A stretch of 64,000 bases of DNA from Cyprinodon diabolis (lineage: Eukaryota; Chordata; Actinopteri; Cyprinodontiformes; Cyprinodontidae), in assembly GCA_030533445.1 (NCBI GenBank), contig JARPUW010000506.1, positions 19,343 through 83,342 on the forward strand, given 5' to 3'. A program made the position numbers and the translations under genes. Under the pieces are notes generated by a model. That model saw nothing but the letters and a program-made list of their open reading frames with translations, made no database searches and was not told the origin of the DNA. Shown here piece by piece: positions 1-10,371 of this stretch. Position 1 is the stretch's first letter. Each line of letters opens with the position of its first letter.

Positions 1-685
1 CATGCAGCAGAAAGTTTAGCAGAGAAAAGTAAAAAGTTGGAAATTATTTTATAAAACATATAGAATCTAGTTCTCAGGGATGTGTTTTTGAGAGTTTTTT
101 TATCATATAGTGACAGAGTTCACAGCAGGAATGAAAGATGAGCCAAATAACCTGAACATGGAGGTTCAGATCAGAACTGTTCAATTTAAAGGTCATTTTT
201 CATAATTCTATGGTTTTGCTGCTATCAGATGATATTAATATTTTTATTGTTCTAAATAATTGACCGAAAAACAAAAAACATGGAGATGTGCTGCTCTGGG
301 AGACATGTTTATTTCCTCTTCATAAATTGTGACATTTCATTCATTTTTTTGTGATTTTCTGTTTTTGGCCAAAAGTTAAACCACAATATATTTCCTAAAT
401 TCAGTCAGCGGGATAAACTTTCGATAACGATCTGAAAAATAAAAGCTTTAGAAAGACTGCTATGAAAAGATAACTGAAAAAGCACAAAGTTAGGCTGATT
501 ATTTCACCATGTTTATAAAACTCCTCCAGTTTAATATTTTAGAAATATTTGACTGGGGAAAAACAAAAACAAAAATAAAACCTCCAGCATCAATCAGTGA
601 AACATGCTGCATTCATGGCTACAGGGCAGAGTCTGATTTATTGAACGTGTGTTGAAGTCATATCACCATTATTAAAATATAAATC
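1..685. other. AT-rich intergenic sequence, no gene seen
   Basis: No open frame or splice-flanked segment that resembles a protein was found. The sequence is AT-rich with short homopolymers. It lies outside the duplicated block, so it is single copy in this window. Confidence 0.5.
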
Positions 686-855
686 CTTTATTGTCCCACA
701 TTGGAGAAATTAACTCTACTTTTAACCCCTCCTTTTGGCGATCAGTGGGCTACCATTGTGTGGCGCTGGGGGAGCAGTGTTGGTTTAAGGGTCTTGCTCA
801 GGGACCCAGAATGGCAGTCTGTGGGAGTGGGACTCTGGATTCCAAGCACAATGCA
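686..855 (+). repeat. Dispersed fish repeat (TTTATTGTCCCACA core), copy 1
   Basis: The segment starts with a TTTATTGTCCCACATTGGAG core and continues with GGGAGCAGTG- and CAGGGACCC-like blocks. Related copies occur at about 60425-60605 (+) and 36690-36870 (-), which share the core or the downstream blocks, including a CTTCTCAGAxCACAAGCGC stretch in the latter two. A short core-only piece lies at 1190-1226. The family was not identified. It resembles a non-coding interspersed repeat common in fish, and no coding role is inferred. Confidence 0.6.
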
Positions 856-1650
856 ATTTTGGTAATAATTGATTAATCAGTTAATTTTTTTTGATTAATA
901 GATTTATAATCGATAAGTCAAAGGTTCATTTAAAAATATATTTTTTTCACTCAAACCAGGTGAAACTCAAATGTCCACATGAGTTCTGGATAATGCAGAT
1001 TGACAGATGAAAAAGCATTTTTTTAATCTTAAATGAAAAATGTTTTTATGCTTTTGGTATAATTGGGTAATATAAGTGGGTCACTCTGGCAGCTAAAGGC
1101 TTGATTTTGAGTCTTTATACTCCAGCTAACGAACTAAAAATCTATTTTTAAGGCTTTTCCCCAATAGCTCTAGATACTAGAATAGAATAGAAAATAAATT
1201 CCATTATTGTCCCACAATGGAGAAATTCTGGACTAGCTAGATCATGTAAAGGAAAGCTTACACTATGTTATGCTAGCTGGTTATAACTGACCCATGAGCT
1301 GCGAGGGTTAGCGTTAGCCTAAACTTTGTTCATTATCAACTTATTTTTATTGTTTATTTAGACATTGTCATTTTTTAAATCTCTATAAATTATTAAAAAG
1401 AAGAGCAACAGAATAAAATAACATTTCAAACTTCTGTTCTTTATTTAGAAGACTCTGAGGGCCCCCCCATGTGGTCCTTGAGGGCACCGCGTTGGTGACC
1501 CCTGCGTTAGAGGAAGAAGAGCCAGGGGACTTTTATCTTCGCCAGTGGATTTCAATACTCTGCTAAGAGGAATATTTATTTCCAATATGCACTTAGCGTA
1601 GAAACAAACTGCATGAGCTTCAGATACAGATGGAAAAATTAGAGCTTTTA
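856..1650. other. AT-rich sequence with duplication breakpoint, no gene seen
   Basis: From about 865 to 914 the DNA is very AT-rich and partly self-complementary (ATTGATTAATCAG, ATAATCGAT), directly beside the left duplication edge at 915. About 1450-1500 is a GC-richer patch that looks like repeat debris. No coding evidence was found. The part after 915 recurs at 17762-18497. Confidence 0.5.
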
Positions 1651-2357
1651 TTTATATTGTTTCACTGAGATTCTGGCCGTCTGAGCCGATACTGATATCT
1701 GCAATGCAGCTGGTTTTCTTCCAGTGATCTGAAATGGAAAAAAACAAATTGTCCAGTAGATAAGGGTGAATATATCGTTTTTTTACATCAATGACAGCTG
1801 GTGTAGTCTCTCCTAAGCTGGGATATTTTAACTGTAAACCCTTTATCTCCCTCTGTGACTTGGCGTCCTTCACCGTGCTCGCCGTTTATATTTTACTGCT
1901 CAGGTAGTCAGTGCGCCTTGTTGTTTGGCTCTTTTGTCTGTTCCATCCCTCTTAGTAGTGCTTTGTCATGTTTATCGAATGTAAGCAGAGTTGTTTTGGC
2001 TTGTTTTATCAGACACAACCGCCGTAATGTGATGTACGTTGGTTGAACTCAGTGGTTTTACGTAAATAAGTGGGTTGACCCTGGTTGGAAGTTCTCACTG
2101 TATGCCGATCGGAGCTGAGCCGTTTGAAGGCGACAGTAACCCTGGTCGCTCGCCGAGTCCTTTGGTCCGGGTTAACCCAGCCGCAGCATGGCCAATTCTT
2201 TGTTTCAGTATAGCTTGGACAAGAAAAGGCGAAGTTTGGAAAAGCGTTGATTAAACAGAGCTAGATAATAAAACATACCAATGTTTACGCTTCTTTGCCA
2301 CAGAACCAGAACATCTGAAGACTAAAGAGGAGCTGAGGAGTAGTTGGAAGGAGAAGA

Positions 2358-4368
2358 ATGAAGGAGAATCGTGAGAGAAAAATTCAGATGAAGGATGAGA
2401 ACCATGGGATGAAGATAGACGAGAACCATGGGATGAAGATAGACGAGAACCATGGGATGAAGATAGACGAGAACCATGGGATGAAGATAGAGATCAGTGA
2501 CATAAAGATTGAGGAGAACTGTGAGATGAAACAGAACCATGAGATGAAGACAGAGGTGAACCAAGAGAACCATGAGATGAAGAGTGAAATAAAGGAGGAA
2601 AACAATGAAATGAAGATTGAGGTGAACAAGGAGGAGAATGTTGATGTTAAAGTTGAGGAGTACCAGTGGCGAGAACTGGACCACCACATTCTGAATACGG
2701 CAAACTGGACTGAACCAGCTGCTTCCTCTCATCTACAGGTCAGTCTTCTGCTCCTTTTTTATTTCTACAGGAATCCAAAAAATGAAATGAAGAATAATGC
2801 AACAAGAACAGATTTGTCTGTGAAGATTCTCAGTCATCCAGGTCAGGATCAGGCCTGAAACGTTCATCTTAGGCAGCTGGACGTGAAGTTCCTAATATGA
2901 ATATGAATGATGTCATTTTGTTTAAGAACAGTGGTTTCATTCTGCTTTCTCTTCAAGTTTCTAAAATTGTTGTATGGTTAGACTTGGAGGCAGCTGCTTA
3001 TTTTCTTTTTCACTTTAGATGACTAAAACACAATAGCTTAAACCATCTGTCCCAGATGATGGCAAAAATGTTCTTGAGAAGATTCCAAAAAGAGCATTCC
3101 TGCTGTAAGATTCAATAAACACTTTAGAACCATTTGAAAACAACAGAGTAAAAACTGCATTTGATCATTTTTCCTGATCAAATGGTGGTAGTACAGTGTG
3201 CAGGGTGTAAGGTCAATCTTGCTGTTCTGGTTTATCTTTGGACAGTTTTGGTTCGTGTTTAAGAGTCAGAATGATAAAACATATAAAGGGATAACTGATG
3301 TAACTGTCTCTGCAAAAAAAAAAAGTTTTTTAAACAAATTTGTGATTAGAGTGTCTATTATAACAATAGGTTATTTTTCAAATATTAAGCTGAAATACAT
3401 TGATATCTTTCCATCTGTTGTTATAGACACATGAAGATCATCAACAGTCCGGTGTTCCCCTCACTGCACCGTCTGCAGAAACGGTTCACAGTCAGACTGG
3501 GGAAAAGAAATACAGCTGTGACCAATGTGGAGCATCCTTTCTCCATAAACGCTATTTAAAGAGACATCAATGGAGTCACACCACGGAGAGACCATTCCGT
3601 TGTGACCAGTGTGGGGCAAGTTTTACATGCAAGTATCAACTAAAGAAGCACGAAAAAAATCACACTGGGGAGAGACCATTCACCTGTGCCCAGTGTGGAG
3701 CGAGTTTTAAAGACAAGTATGATTTAAAGTCACATGAAAAATGCCACTCTGGAGAAAAACCATACAGCTGTGACGAGTGTGGAGCAGCTTTTCAAAGGAA
3801 ATATGGCTTAACTGTGCATCTGCGGATCCACACTGGAGAGAGACCGTACCGCTGTGACCAATGCGGACATACTTTTATAACTATATCTCTCTTAAAGATA
3901 CATCAACGGCTCCATGCTGAACATAATCCATACAGCTGTGATCAGTGTGGATTAACTTTACAAACCCCGTATGGATTAAAGACCCACCTACAGCGCCACA
4001 CTGGAGAGAGACCATTCCACTGTGACCAGTGTGATGCAAGTTTTCCAAGGAGTTATGATTTAAGGTTACATCAGATGATTCACACTGCTGAGAGACCATT
4101 CAGCTGTGACAAGTGTGAAGCAACATTTAAAACCAAACCTAATTTAACGAGACATCAAAAGATCCACACTGGAGAGAGACCGTGCCGCTGTGACCAATGT
4201 GAAGCAACTTTTCAAAGGAAGTATGATTTAAGGGTACATCAAAGGATCCACACTGGAGAGAGACCGTACCGCTGTGATGGGTGTGGATCAGCTTTCCAAA
4301 CGAAATCTAATCTGAAGGTGCATCAGCATCTCCACACTAGAGACCATGCAGCTGTGAAGGGAGATTAA
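2358..4368 (+). CDS. C2H2 zinc-finger protein, ten fingers, copy 1
   Basis: Two coding exons can be joined in frame: 2358-2738 (donor CAG|GTCAGT) and 3427-4368 (acceptor TTATAG|ACACAT). Both splice in phase 0 and give about 440 residues. Exon 1 encodes a charged Glu/Lys/Met-rich region containing four in-frame 24-bp repeats (DENHGMKI, 2394-2489). Exon 2 encodes ten consecutive C2H2 fingers with HTGERP-type linkers; finger 6 has Leu for the usual core Phe. A nuclear DNA-binding transcription factor role is inferred from the family. The start is uncertain: the exon seems to begin at an acceptor at 2303, where another frame reads like the common EPEHLKTKEEL segment but stops at 2372-2374. Either ATG 2358 is used or exon 1 carries a frameshift. 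AATAAA lies at 4529-4534. Confidence 0.8.
2394..2489 (+). repeat. 24-bp in-frame minisatellite in zinc-finger exon 1
   Basis: Four consecutive 24-bp units each encode DENHGMKI and contain CCATGGGATGAAGATAGA. The unit length is a multiple of three, so copy-number change keeps the frame. The same four units occur at 19241-19336 in copy 2. Confidence 0.9.
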
Positions 4369-4528
4369 AAGGGAAGCAAGTAAAAAGTTACTTTGCAGTA
4401 TGATGTGGGTCCTGGCCGAAGTTTGCAAATGTAGAAAGCAGAGTGTTAGAAATATGTATGTCAACATTGGCACAATCAGACATGTTTACACTACGCTGTA
4501 AAGAGGAGTGGTAATTATGTAAGATTCC

Positions 4529-4534
4529 AATAAA
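4529..4534 (+). terminator. Polyadenylation signal AATAAA after zinc-finger gene
   Basis: A canonical AATAAA lies about 160 bp after the zinc-finger stop codon on the same strand. The duplicate is at 21376-21381. Confidence 0.55.
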
Positions 4535-4539
4535 CATTT

Positions 4540-7190
4540 AAATGTAGAAAATGCATGAAGTTTCTGATGGTTTATAAAAAAGAAGGTGATCAGACATTAT
4601 TCAACAATAATAGTAAAAACAGAGTAAAGTTCAGAGGGGTTTTAGAGCCTCCAGCACAACCAAACATTTAGCATAAAAAGGGATCCCATCCAGAACACAC
4701 ACTGTTGAGGCTATAGACAAATTTGCTTATGGATGGCTCCTGCCTATCCTGGTAAGGTCGCCTGCTGTATTCAGTTGAATTCTCTTTGCATTTAAGCACA
4801 TTCCATAAATGATGATTGAACAAAATGTTCATGCTTTTGTGCTGCAACCTTCTAAATACAGCTATCGTGGCTCCATATCAGGAAACAACTTTGAATGTAT
4901 TTTATTATTCTTAATCAAAACTATGAATTAGTTCAATCAACTCTAGTAGGTCCACTAGGAGTTTAGCACATGCAGAACAAGTCTGAAAAGCCATTATCAG
5001 TGGAGCCATGAATCTATGAGTCACCATGACAACAGGCAACAGGAAGTGCCTATTTCACCCCACTGGTACTAGAGATTTTAATGAAGAAATGGAAAAAGAG
5101 GTTAATGTGTTTAAAAGACAAAGACATTGTGCTACAAATATAAAGAAGAGAAAGATTGCAAAGAAGGTTGCTGCTCCTGTTAATGCATAAGTTTATATGA
5201 AGTGGGCTATGGCAACCCGTTTGTACATTTATTAAAAGCACTCTCTGTTGTTCCATTTGTAGATCACTAAAAGATTCTCCCTGATCAAAATAAGACTCCT
5301 AGACTAACAAATATTAATATATTTTCTAAATCACGTTTGCAGCAGAAACAGAATTTCAGAAAATAAAAAAATGAAAAGAAATTATACAAGTAAGAATGTT
5401 TGCACATTTTAAATGACCGTTCTGACATTTATCAGCTTGAAAAAATAATACAAATGCTGACCAGTACAATAGGAATATGGAGATTTGAAATTAATTAATA
5501 GAGATGCAGAATGTTTATTCTAGATGTGGAGAATGTCATTTTGTTTAAAATGGTCATTTAGACAAAGAAAAAATGTTTTTTTCAAATATTAGGACTACAT
5601 ATTCAGTAAAACTAGTACATATCAAAATAGCTTGCCATAGTGTTTTGACCACAATAACATTACGTGTTTATTTCATGAATGGCAGTAGATCAATTTATCT
5701 ATTTAGGTGAAATCTTCTGGCAGCAGATGAAGATGAATAATAAACATGTTCTAAGAGATATGAGCTGTTCATCATCTCATGGGGTTCCTCTACAGTTTGA
5801 TTCTGTCTTCTTTTACACAGTAAATACTAAATGGCAGTTTGCTTTGGATGTTAGCATTGCACAAATGCCTGTTATTAGTGGCTTTCAGGCCAATGGAATG
5901 GCTTCAGATTGGGCCAGCAGGCTCATCAGGTTGTTATTATCGAGTGAATCATAACCCTAAGCTAATTCCTATTCCCCAATGAATTGATGAATCTATTTGC
6001 GTGCAATTTGAAAATAATTTCAGTAGTTCTTCCTGTACCGTAAATATCACTAAATGAAGAAAAAACGTCTGCATGCTCAAAATAACTAAACGAGTTGTAG
6101 AATCCTCTCCCTATAAATATTTAATTCTCTGTGAAAAAGTACCAATATTTCTTTAATAAGATCCTTATCAAATAAACATGCAGTGTTTGCTTTAAAAAAT
6201 GTAACGGACCTAGAGAAGGAGGATTTTTTTATGCACCAAACTAAAACAAAAATTGGACATAAAACAGCGTGATTGGCTGTAAGGAGAGCGGAGACCGAGG
6301 ACACGAAGTTTACTGAAGAAAACCTGCTGCTGAGCAGGTTAGTTTAGGGGAGGATGTTACTATGGCAACAGATACAGAGATTGAATAAACTCTCTTTGTT
6401 AACTGGAAAACTCAGGTTTAGAAAACTTATTTTTCAGTAAACCTGCTTAGTGAAACGGACATCTATAGTCTATGTAATGGGTTAGTTTCATCTGGGTTTA
6501 TGGACCAATATAGCTGAGTATTATTGGCATTATTGTGAGAGTTTACCAGAAGATTATAAATATATTAAATAACTAGAACTGAAGTTATAGTTAATTAATA
6601 GGTCATTCAAATCAAGGCTAAAACAAATTATCAGTTGAATTATTATAACTAATAATTTGCTTACTGACCAGGGTTTTTAGCCTCGTGCCTAAAAGGTTGG
6701 ACTCCTGATCCGACTTTTAAAAATCCAGTTTTCTTTCACCAGTTTAGTAATTAATGCTATGGCTATCAGCACAGTGATTAATCACCAACCAAATAAATGT
6801 CTCTGTTCATTCAGATCAGTAGTTCTAGGGGAGCGGAAAAAGAAAAACATTAAATTCTGACGGTGTGAAACTGAATTTAACCAGCTTAGTCTCTGCAATT
6901 AAAGTCATTTTAATTACTGCTGACATTAATGGTGAATTTACATTCTTTCAAAGACATCAAAAATTTAAAACAGATGCGTCTCTGTTTCTGCTAAATGAAT
7001 TAACAGGAACTCTGTGAATGTTTTCAATTTGGGCTCTTGATTTTAAATTAGGAACCAGATTATTTTAGGATTGCATCATGGGCTAATAATGAGAGGGCTT
7101 AGTTGAACATTAGTTTTATCTGCTAAAAACTAATATTTAATATTTGTAGTATAATTCAACACTGGACTATTACTATAACAGGTTCACTCT
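4540..7190. other. AT-rich intergenic stretch, little recognisable
   Basis: No protein-like frame with supporting motifs was found. A 73-bp piece near 6462-6535 resembles the L2 LINE sequence at about 13365-13435 on the same strand, so it is LINE debris. The remainder is AT-rich. The whole stretch recurs at 21387-24037. Confidence 0.5.
6462..6535 (-). mobile_element. Short L2-type LINE fragment
   Basis: The stretch around CTATGTAATGGGTTAG matches the region just after the YADD motif of the full L2-type element at about 13365-13435, with scattered mismatches. It is too short to code. The copy 2 equivalent is 23309-23382. Confidence 0.6.
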
Positions 7191-7198
7191 CTTCTTCT

Positions 7199-7241
7199 GA
7201 CCCTTCATGCTGTTCACACTGTGTGAACAGGATGAAGGGTC
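7199..7241. repeat. Near-perfect 43-nt palindrome
   Basis: GACCCTTCATGCTGTTCACA on the left pairs with TGTGAACAGGATGAAGGGTC on the right with one mismatch and essentially no loop (centre CACACTGTG). The arms are about 21 bp. It lies alone in AT-rich DNA. The duplicate is at 24046-24088. Function unknown. Confidence 0.85.
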
Positions 7242-7503
7242 ATCCTCCTTTCTATACTCTTCCACCTTTCTTCCCTCTCTTCAGCTTTCAGACACAGTTC
7301 TGTTTCTAACTGTGACTTCCTCTGATGCAGCAAGGCAAGACGACTCAACAGAACCTCAACTAACAGATCTCATCCCGGAGTTCTAGTTGACTCAACCAGT
7401 TTCTGAAACTCACTTTCACCAGCCTATTTAACTCTATTTTTTCTTCTTTGGAGACTCCTGATCCACATTGCATTTCAAATACCTCAAAACATGTTTAGCT
7501 GCC

Positions 7504-7731
7504 ACTCAGACTAGGCTTTCCCCAATAGGATGACCAACTATTAATGAAGCCCACATTGTTTTCAGGAAACCACCTAGACAACCAGTAATACTAATTTTAG
7601 TGACCTCCGATCGGCGTAACCGGGTGTCATTACCACCAGCGTGAATAACAATCTTACTGTATTTAACCTTATCCTTAGCCAGCAGTTTCAGGTAGGATTT
7701 GATGTCGCCCGTTCTGGCCCCCGGCAAACAT
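7504..7731 (-). mobile_element. L2-type LINE ORF1 fragment with internal deletion
   Basis: The minus strand encodes part of the SGNH-esterase ORF1 found intact at 15625-16347, including the block with the [10 protein letters not shown] motif. It then jumps over about 135 bp to the segment that in the full element reads [13 protein letters not shown], here out of frame. Both ends are truncated. The duplicate is at 24351-24578. Confidence 0.8.
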
Positions 7732-7733
7732 TT

Positions 7734-8460
7734 TGACTAACAGCTCACTAGCTTAGGGTTGGTGAGGAAGAGTTAAGGCCAAATGATGGGATTCAGCCTT
7801 GGACTCTATTTTCAGTCCAAGCAGCTCCTCCTTAATGACAGCAGCCCTCCTCCACCCTGCTGGGGCCGGACTGGAAGGGCTTCCTGAGTCCATCTGAGGT
7901 CCTGGATCGCTCCACACCTGCTTTAGCTAACCTGCTAACAATGAGCCACAGTGGTGGTTCATCAGCAGGAACAACAAAGATTTTCAGCAGGATCTAAAGG
8001 TTTCAGCAGGTGAACATGGAGACAGAATGAATGGTGAGAAATAGAGGAAACACCCAAAGAAAAAAGATCTGAGCATCTGAAACTGCTGCAGCTCTCAGAG
8101 AATCAGAAAGACAGAGCAGCTTTTCAGATCTGATCCAGGAAGTTCAGTGGGAATATTAAACCAAAGAGAGAGAAATTTCTGAGCTTTACAACAGCATCCG
8201 CTAAATTTAACATTAAAGTTCATTAAAAGTTTGTTCAAACTGTTCAGGATTCTTTTTAAATTCATCTTTTCACATGTTATAGATCAAAATATCAACATGA
8301 TATTATGGAGATAATGAAAAAAAAAGAAAAAAGTAGTGAAAACAAACAAATCTGTAAACTCAGAGTTCATCATCAGGATCCAGTCAGAGTCTCTTTAAAC
8401 TCAAACTGCTGCAGCTTCAACCTCTGAGGATCATCAGGACACAGATCAGCTTCTCTCCTC
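7734..8460 (-). other. Probable 3' UTR and downstream DNA of NLR gene, orphan copy
   Basis: This lies downstream, on the minus strand, of the predicted terminal NLR exon (stop at 8463-8465). It is not coding in any convincing frame. I found no clear minus-strand AATAAA. The duplicate is at 24581-25307. Confidence 0.35.
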
Positions 8461-8462
8461 CA

Positions 8463-8484
8463 CTAAGATCGTCTCCTCCACCTC
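8463..8484 (-). CDS. NLR terminal exon, orphan copy
   Basis: On the minus strand a polypyrimidine-rich acceptor (TTCTCTCTGCAG|GAGG) is followed by a short tail that, joined to the phase of the LRR exon at 9482-9652, reads LRWRRRS and then a stop at 8463-8465. It is only 22 nt, so the call rests on the acceptor, the phase fit and its position after the last LRR exon. In this copy there is no upstream NACHT or LRR array before the neighbouring duplicate, so it would be expressed only by splicing over the 25.3-kb terminal exon. It is probably an orphan fragment. Confidence 0.5.
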
Positions 8485-9481
8485 CTGCAGAGAGAAGAAG
8501 GATGAAGAGAGGAGATCAGTGAGTGTTTCCAGCCTCTCTCTCTCCATCAGCTGTCAGTCAGTGATGCAGCACATCCAGGATAAAGAGCAGCAGGGACTTC
8601 AGTCCTGTTCAGAGCAGCTGTGGAGCAGAGCCAGCTTCCTTTCAGCTCTCATCTTAACGTGTTGGAGTGAACACACTGAGCTCCAAGCTCACACAGCTCA
8701 ACACATTTTTAGCATCCAGTCTGGTTCCTCTGCAGGTTTCCCTCCAGTCCACAGTGGAAACCACCTGCTGAGAGTCCTGAAGGCTTCATTGCTGCACAAA
8801 CACTGTAGTGATGGATTTACTGCTGCTACATGTTAGCTGCTGCTCCATTTAGACACAGAAACTCTGGCTGCTGATCAACATCTCATCTGTTTCTGAAATA
8901 TCAGCTGACTAAGAAACATGGAGGCTGTCCCTGAACACATCTGGATGAGACTAATGACAGAAGGACACATGTCCAGATGTGCTGAGTGGACTTCTGTAGA
9001 AAGACCACATGGTGACTAAATGGAATGATGGTTTGTGAAATCAGAGCCACTGATTTCCAGGCTGCATTCAGACTGATCTCAGAGCTGTGGCTAAGATGAA
9101 ACTGATCAGTTGTTTCCTGTTGAAATGAGAGAACCAAGAGTCTGAGATCAGATCTGATGCTCCCACAGTTTGATGGATGAGGACCACTGTCTCTAGACAT
9201 GTTGGAAGGCTGGCAGCTGGAATCCAGCTTCATTTCCTGGAGACATGAACACAACAACAACAGTCGTCTTCACATCAACACAAACACAGGAACACAACCA
9301 GCTTCTGGCTCCTCTGATTGGCTGATTGCTGTCTCTGTGTCCAATCAGGAAGCCTGTCACCGTTCTCCTCCCACTGAGAAGCTGCAGCTTTACTGGAAAC
9401 ACTGGATCTTTGCTTTGATACTAACTGGGTTTAGAACAATCCTGCTGACAGCAGCTGGACTCACTCCAACCATCTACTTAC

Positions 9482-9652
9482 AGAGTCTGCAGTTTGTAGT
9501 CTGGACTCTCTACAAGATCCTGCAGCTGCTGAACATCTGACTCCTTCAGGTTGTTTAACCTCAGATCCAGTTCTGTCAGATGGGAGGGGTTTGACTTCAG
9601 AGCTGAGACCAGAGAATCACAGCTGATCTTTGATAAACGGCAGCCAATCAAC
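9482..9652 (-). CDS. NLR leucine-rich-repeat exon, orphan copy
   Basis: This is a 171-bp exon (57 codons) between acceptor TTTATCCAG|G (beyond 9652) and donor CT|GTAAGTAG (below 9482). It encodes a ribonuclease-inhibitor-type [18 protein letters not shown], then [19 protein letters not shown]. Phase and length match the other LRR exons at 37.8-61.3 kb. It is an exact duplicate of 26329-26499. The copy at 26.3 kb is nearer the rest of the gene, so this one is likely stranded by the duplication. Confidence 0.8.
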
Positions 9653-9659
9653 CTGGATA

Positions 9660-10257
9660 AAGAATAGAAAGATGTGAGCTGATCCAACAGGATGCAGGTT
9701 AGAACAGTCCAACAGAAGCAGTTAAAGAGCTCTCATTAATATTAATGCCAACATGCTGCTGCTCCAATAAAGACCTGCTGACTTCAGCTCTTTATCTCTG
9801 TCAGCTCCACCAGCAGCTCCATCAATACAAACTCAGCTTCTGCTGCCAAATTCTTCAAGTTTCACAGAAAAAAACAAACAAGTTCTGGAGAACTTTGGAG
9901 GAAAGATGAACAAATAGAGATGAATGCAGATCAATTCAACTAGATGATCAATTATTCCACAGTAGGGCTGCACAATACTGGAAAAACTGACATTAGGACT
10001 TTTTCTAACTCTGCATCACATAAAGTGTGAAATGAAAAAAAGTGAAGCTACCATCCTGTTGATGATGAACCTGCACTGATCGTACCTCTTTTCATCTTCC
10101 ATGTTTTCGTCTGGATTTCAGAGTTCTTCTTTTTCTTTTCTATTGCTTTTATTGGAGCTCAGTAGCGGCCCATGCCTAGGTGGATCTCTGCACACAGTGT
10201 GTGTCAGCTACCCTTTGTTCAGCCCTAGGCCTTGTGAGCTGGGTTGTGTGTTGGTGT
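9660..10257. other. Intron or intergenic sequence, no gene seen
   Basis: The stretch contains a degraded repeat around 9964-10030 (GGGCTGCACAATACTGG) and otherwise nothing recognisable. The LINE 3' end begins at about 10258. It recurs at 26507-27104. Confidence 0.4.
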
Positions 10258-10371
10258 TTCAATTCAATTCAGTTTATTTATATAGCGCCAAATTCACAAC
10301 ACATGTCATCTCAAGGCACTTTACAGTTCAACCAGATCATACAGTCAAATTGATACAAAGTTTTCTATCTA

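Noticed and set aside
1652..1873. Minus-strand 73-codon frame (KDAKSQREIKGLQLKYPS) followed by AATAAA
   Set aside because: It looks protein-like and is followed by a poly(A)-type signal, but it has no ATG and an in-frame stop just upstream, and I recognise no family. It could be a terminal exon, but the evidence is too weak for a call.
2322..2732. Minus-strand Leu/Val/His-rich frames over zinc-finger exon 1
   Set aside because: Antisense of the 24-bp repeats and Glu/Lys-rich coding sequence; no independent support.
3060..3180. Repeated AATAAACA near 3113 as the 3' end of a short zinc-finger isoform
   Set aside because: It lies in the intron. A frame readthrough of exon 1 ends at 2858, but nothing else supports a premature poly(A) isoform.
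5679..5954. 91-codon plus-strand frame between zinc-finger gene and NLR 3' end
   Set aside because: No motif, no splice context and AT-rich background; compatible with chance.
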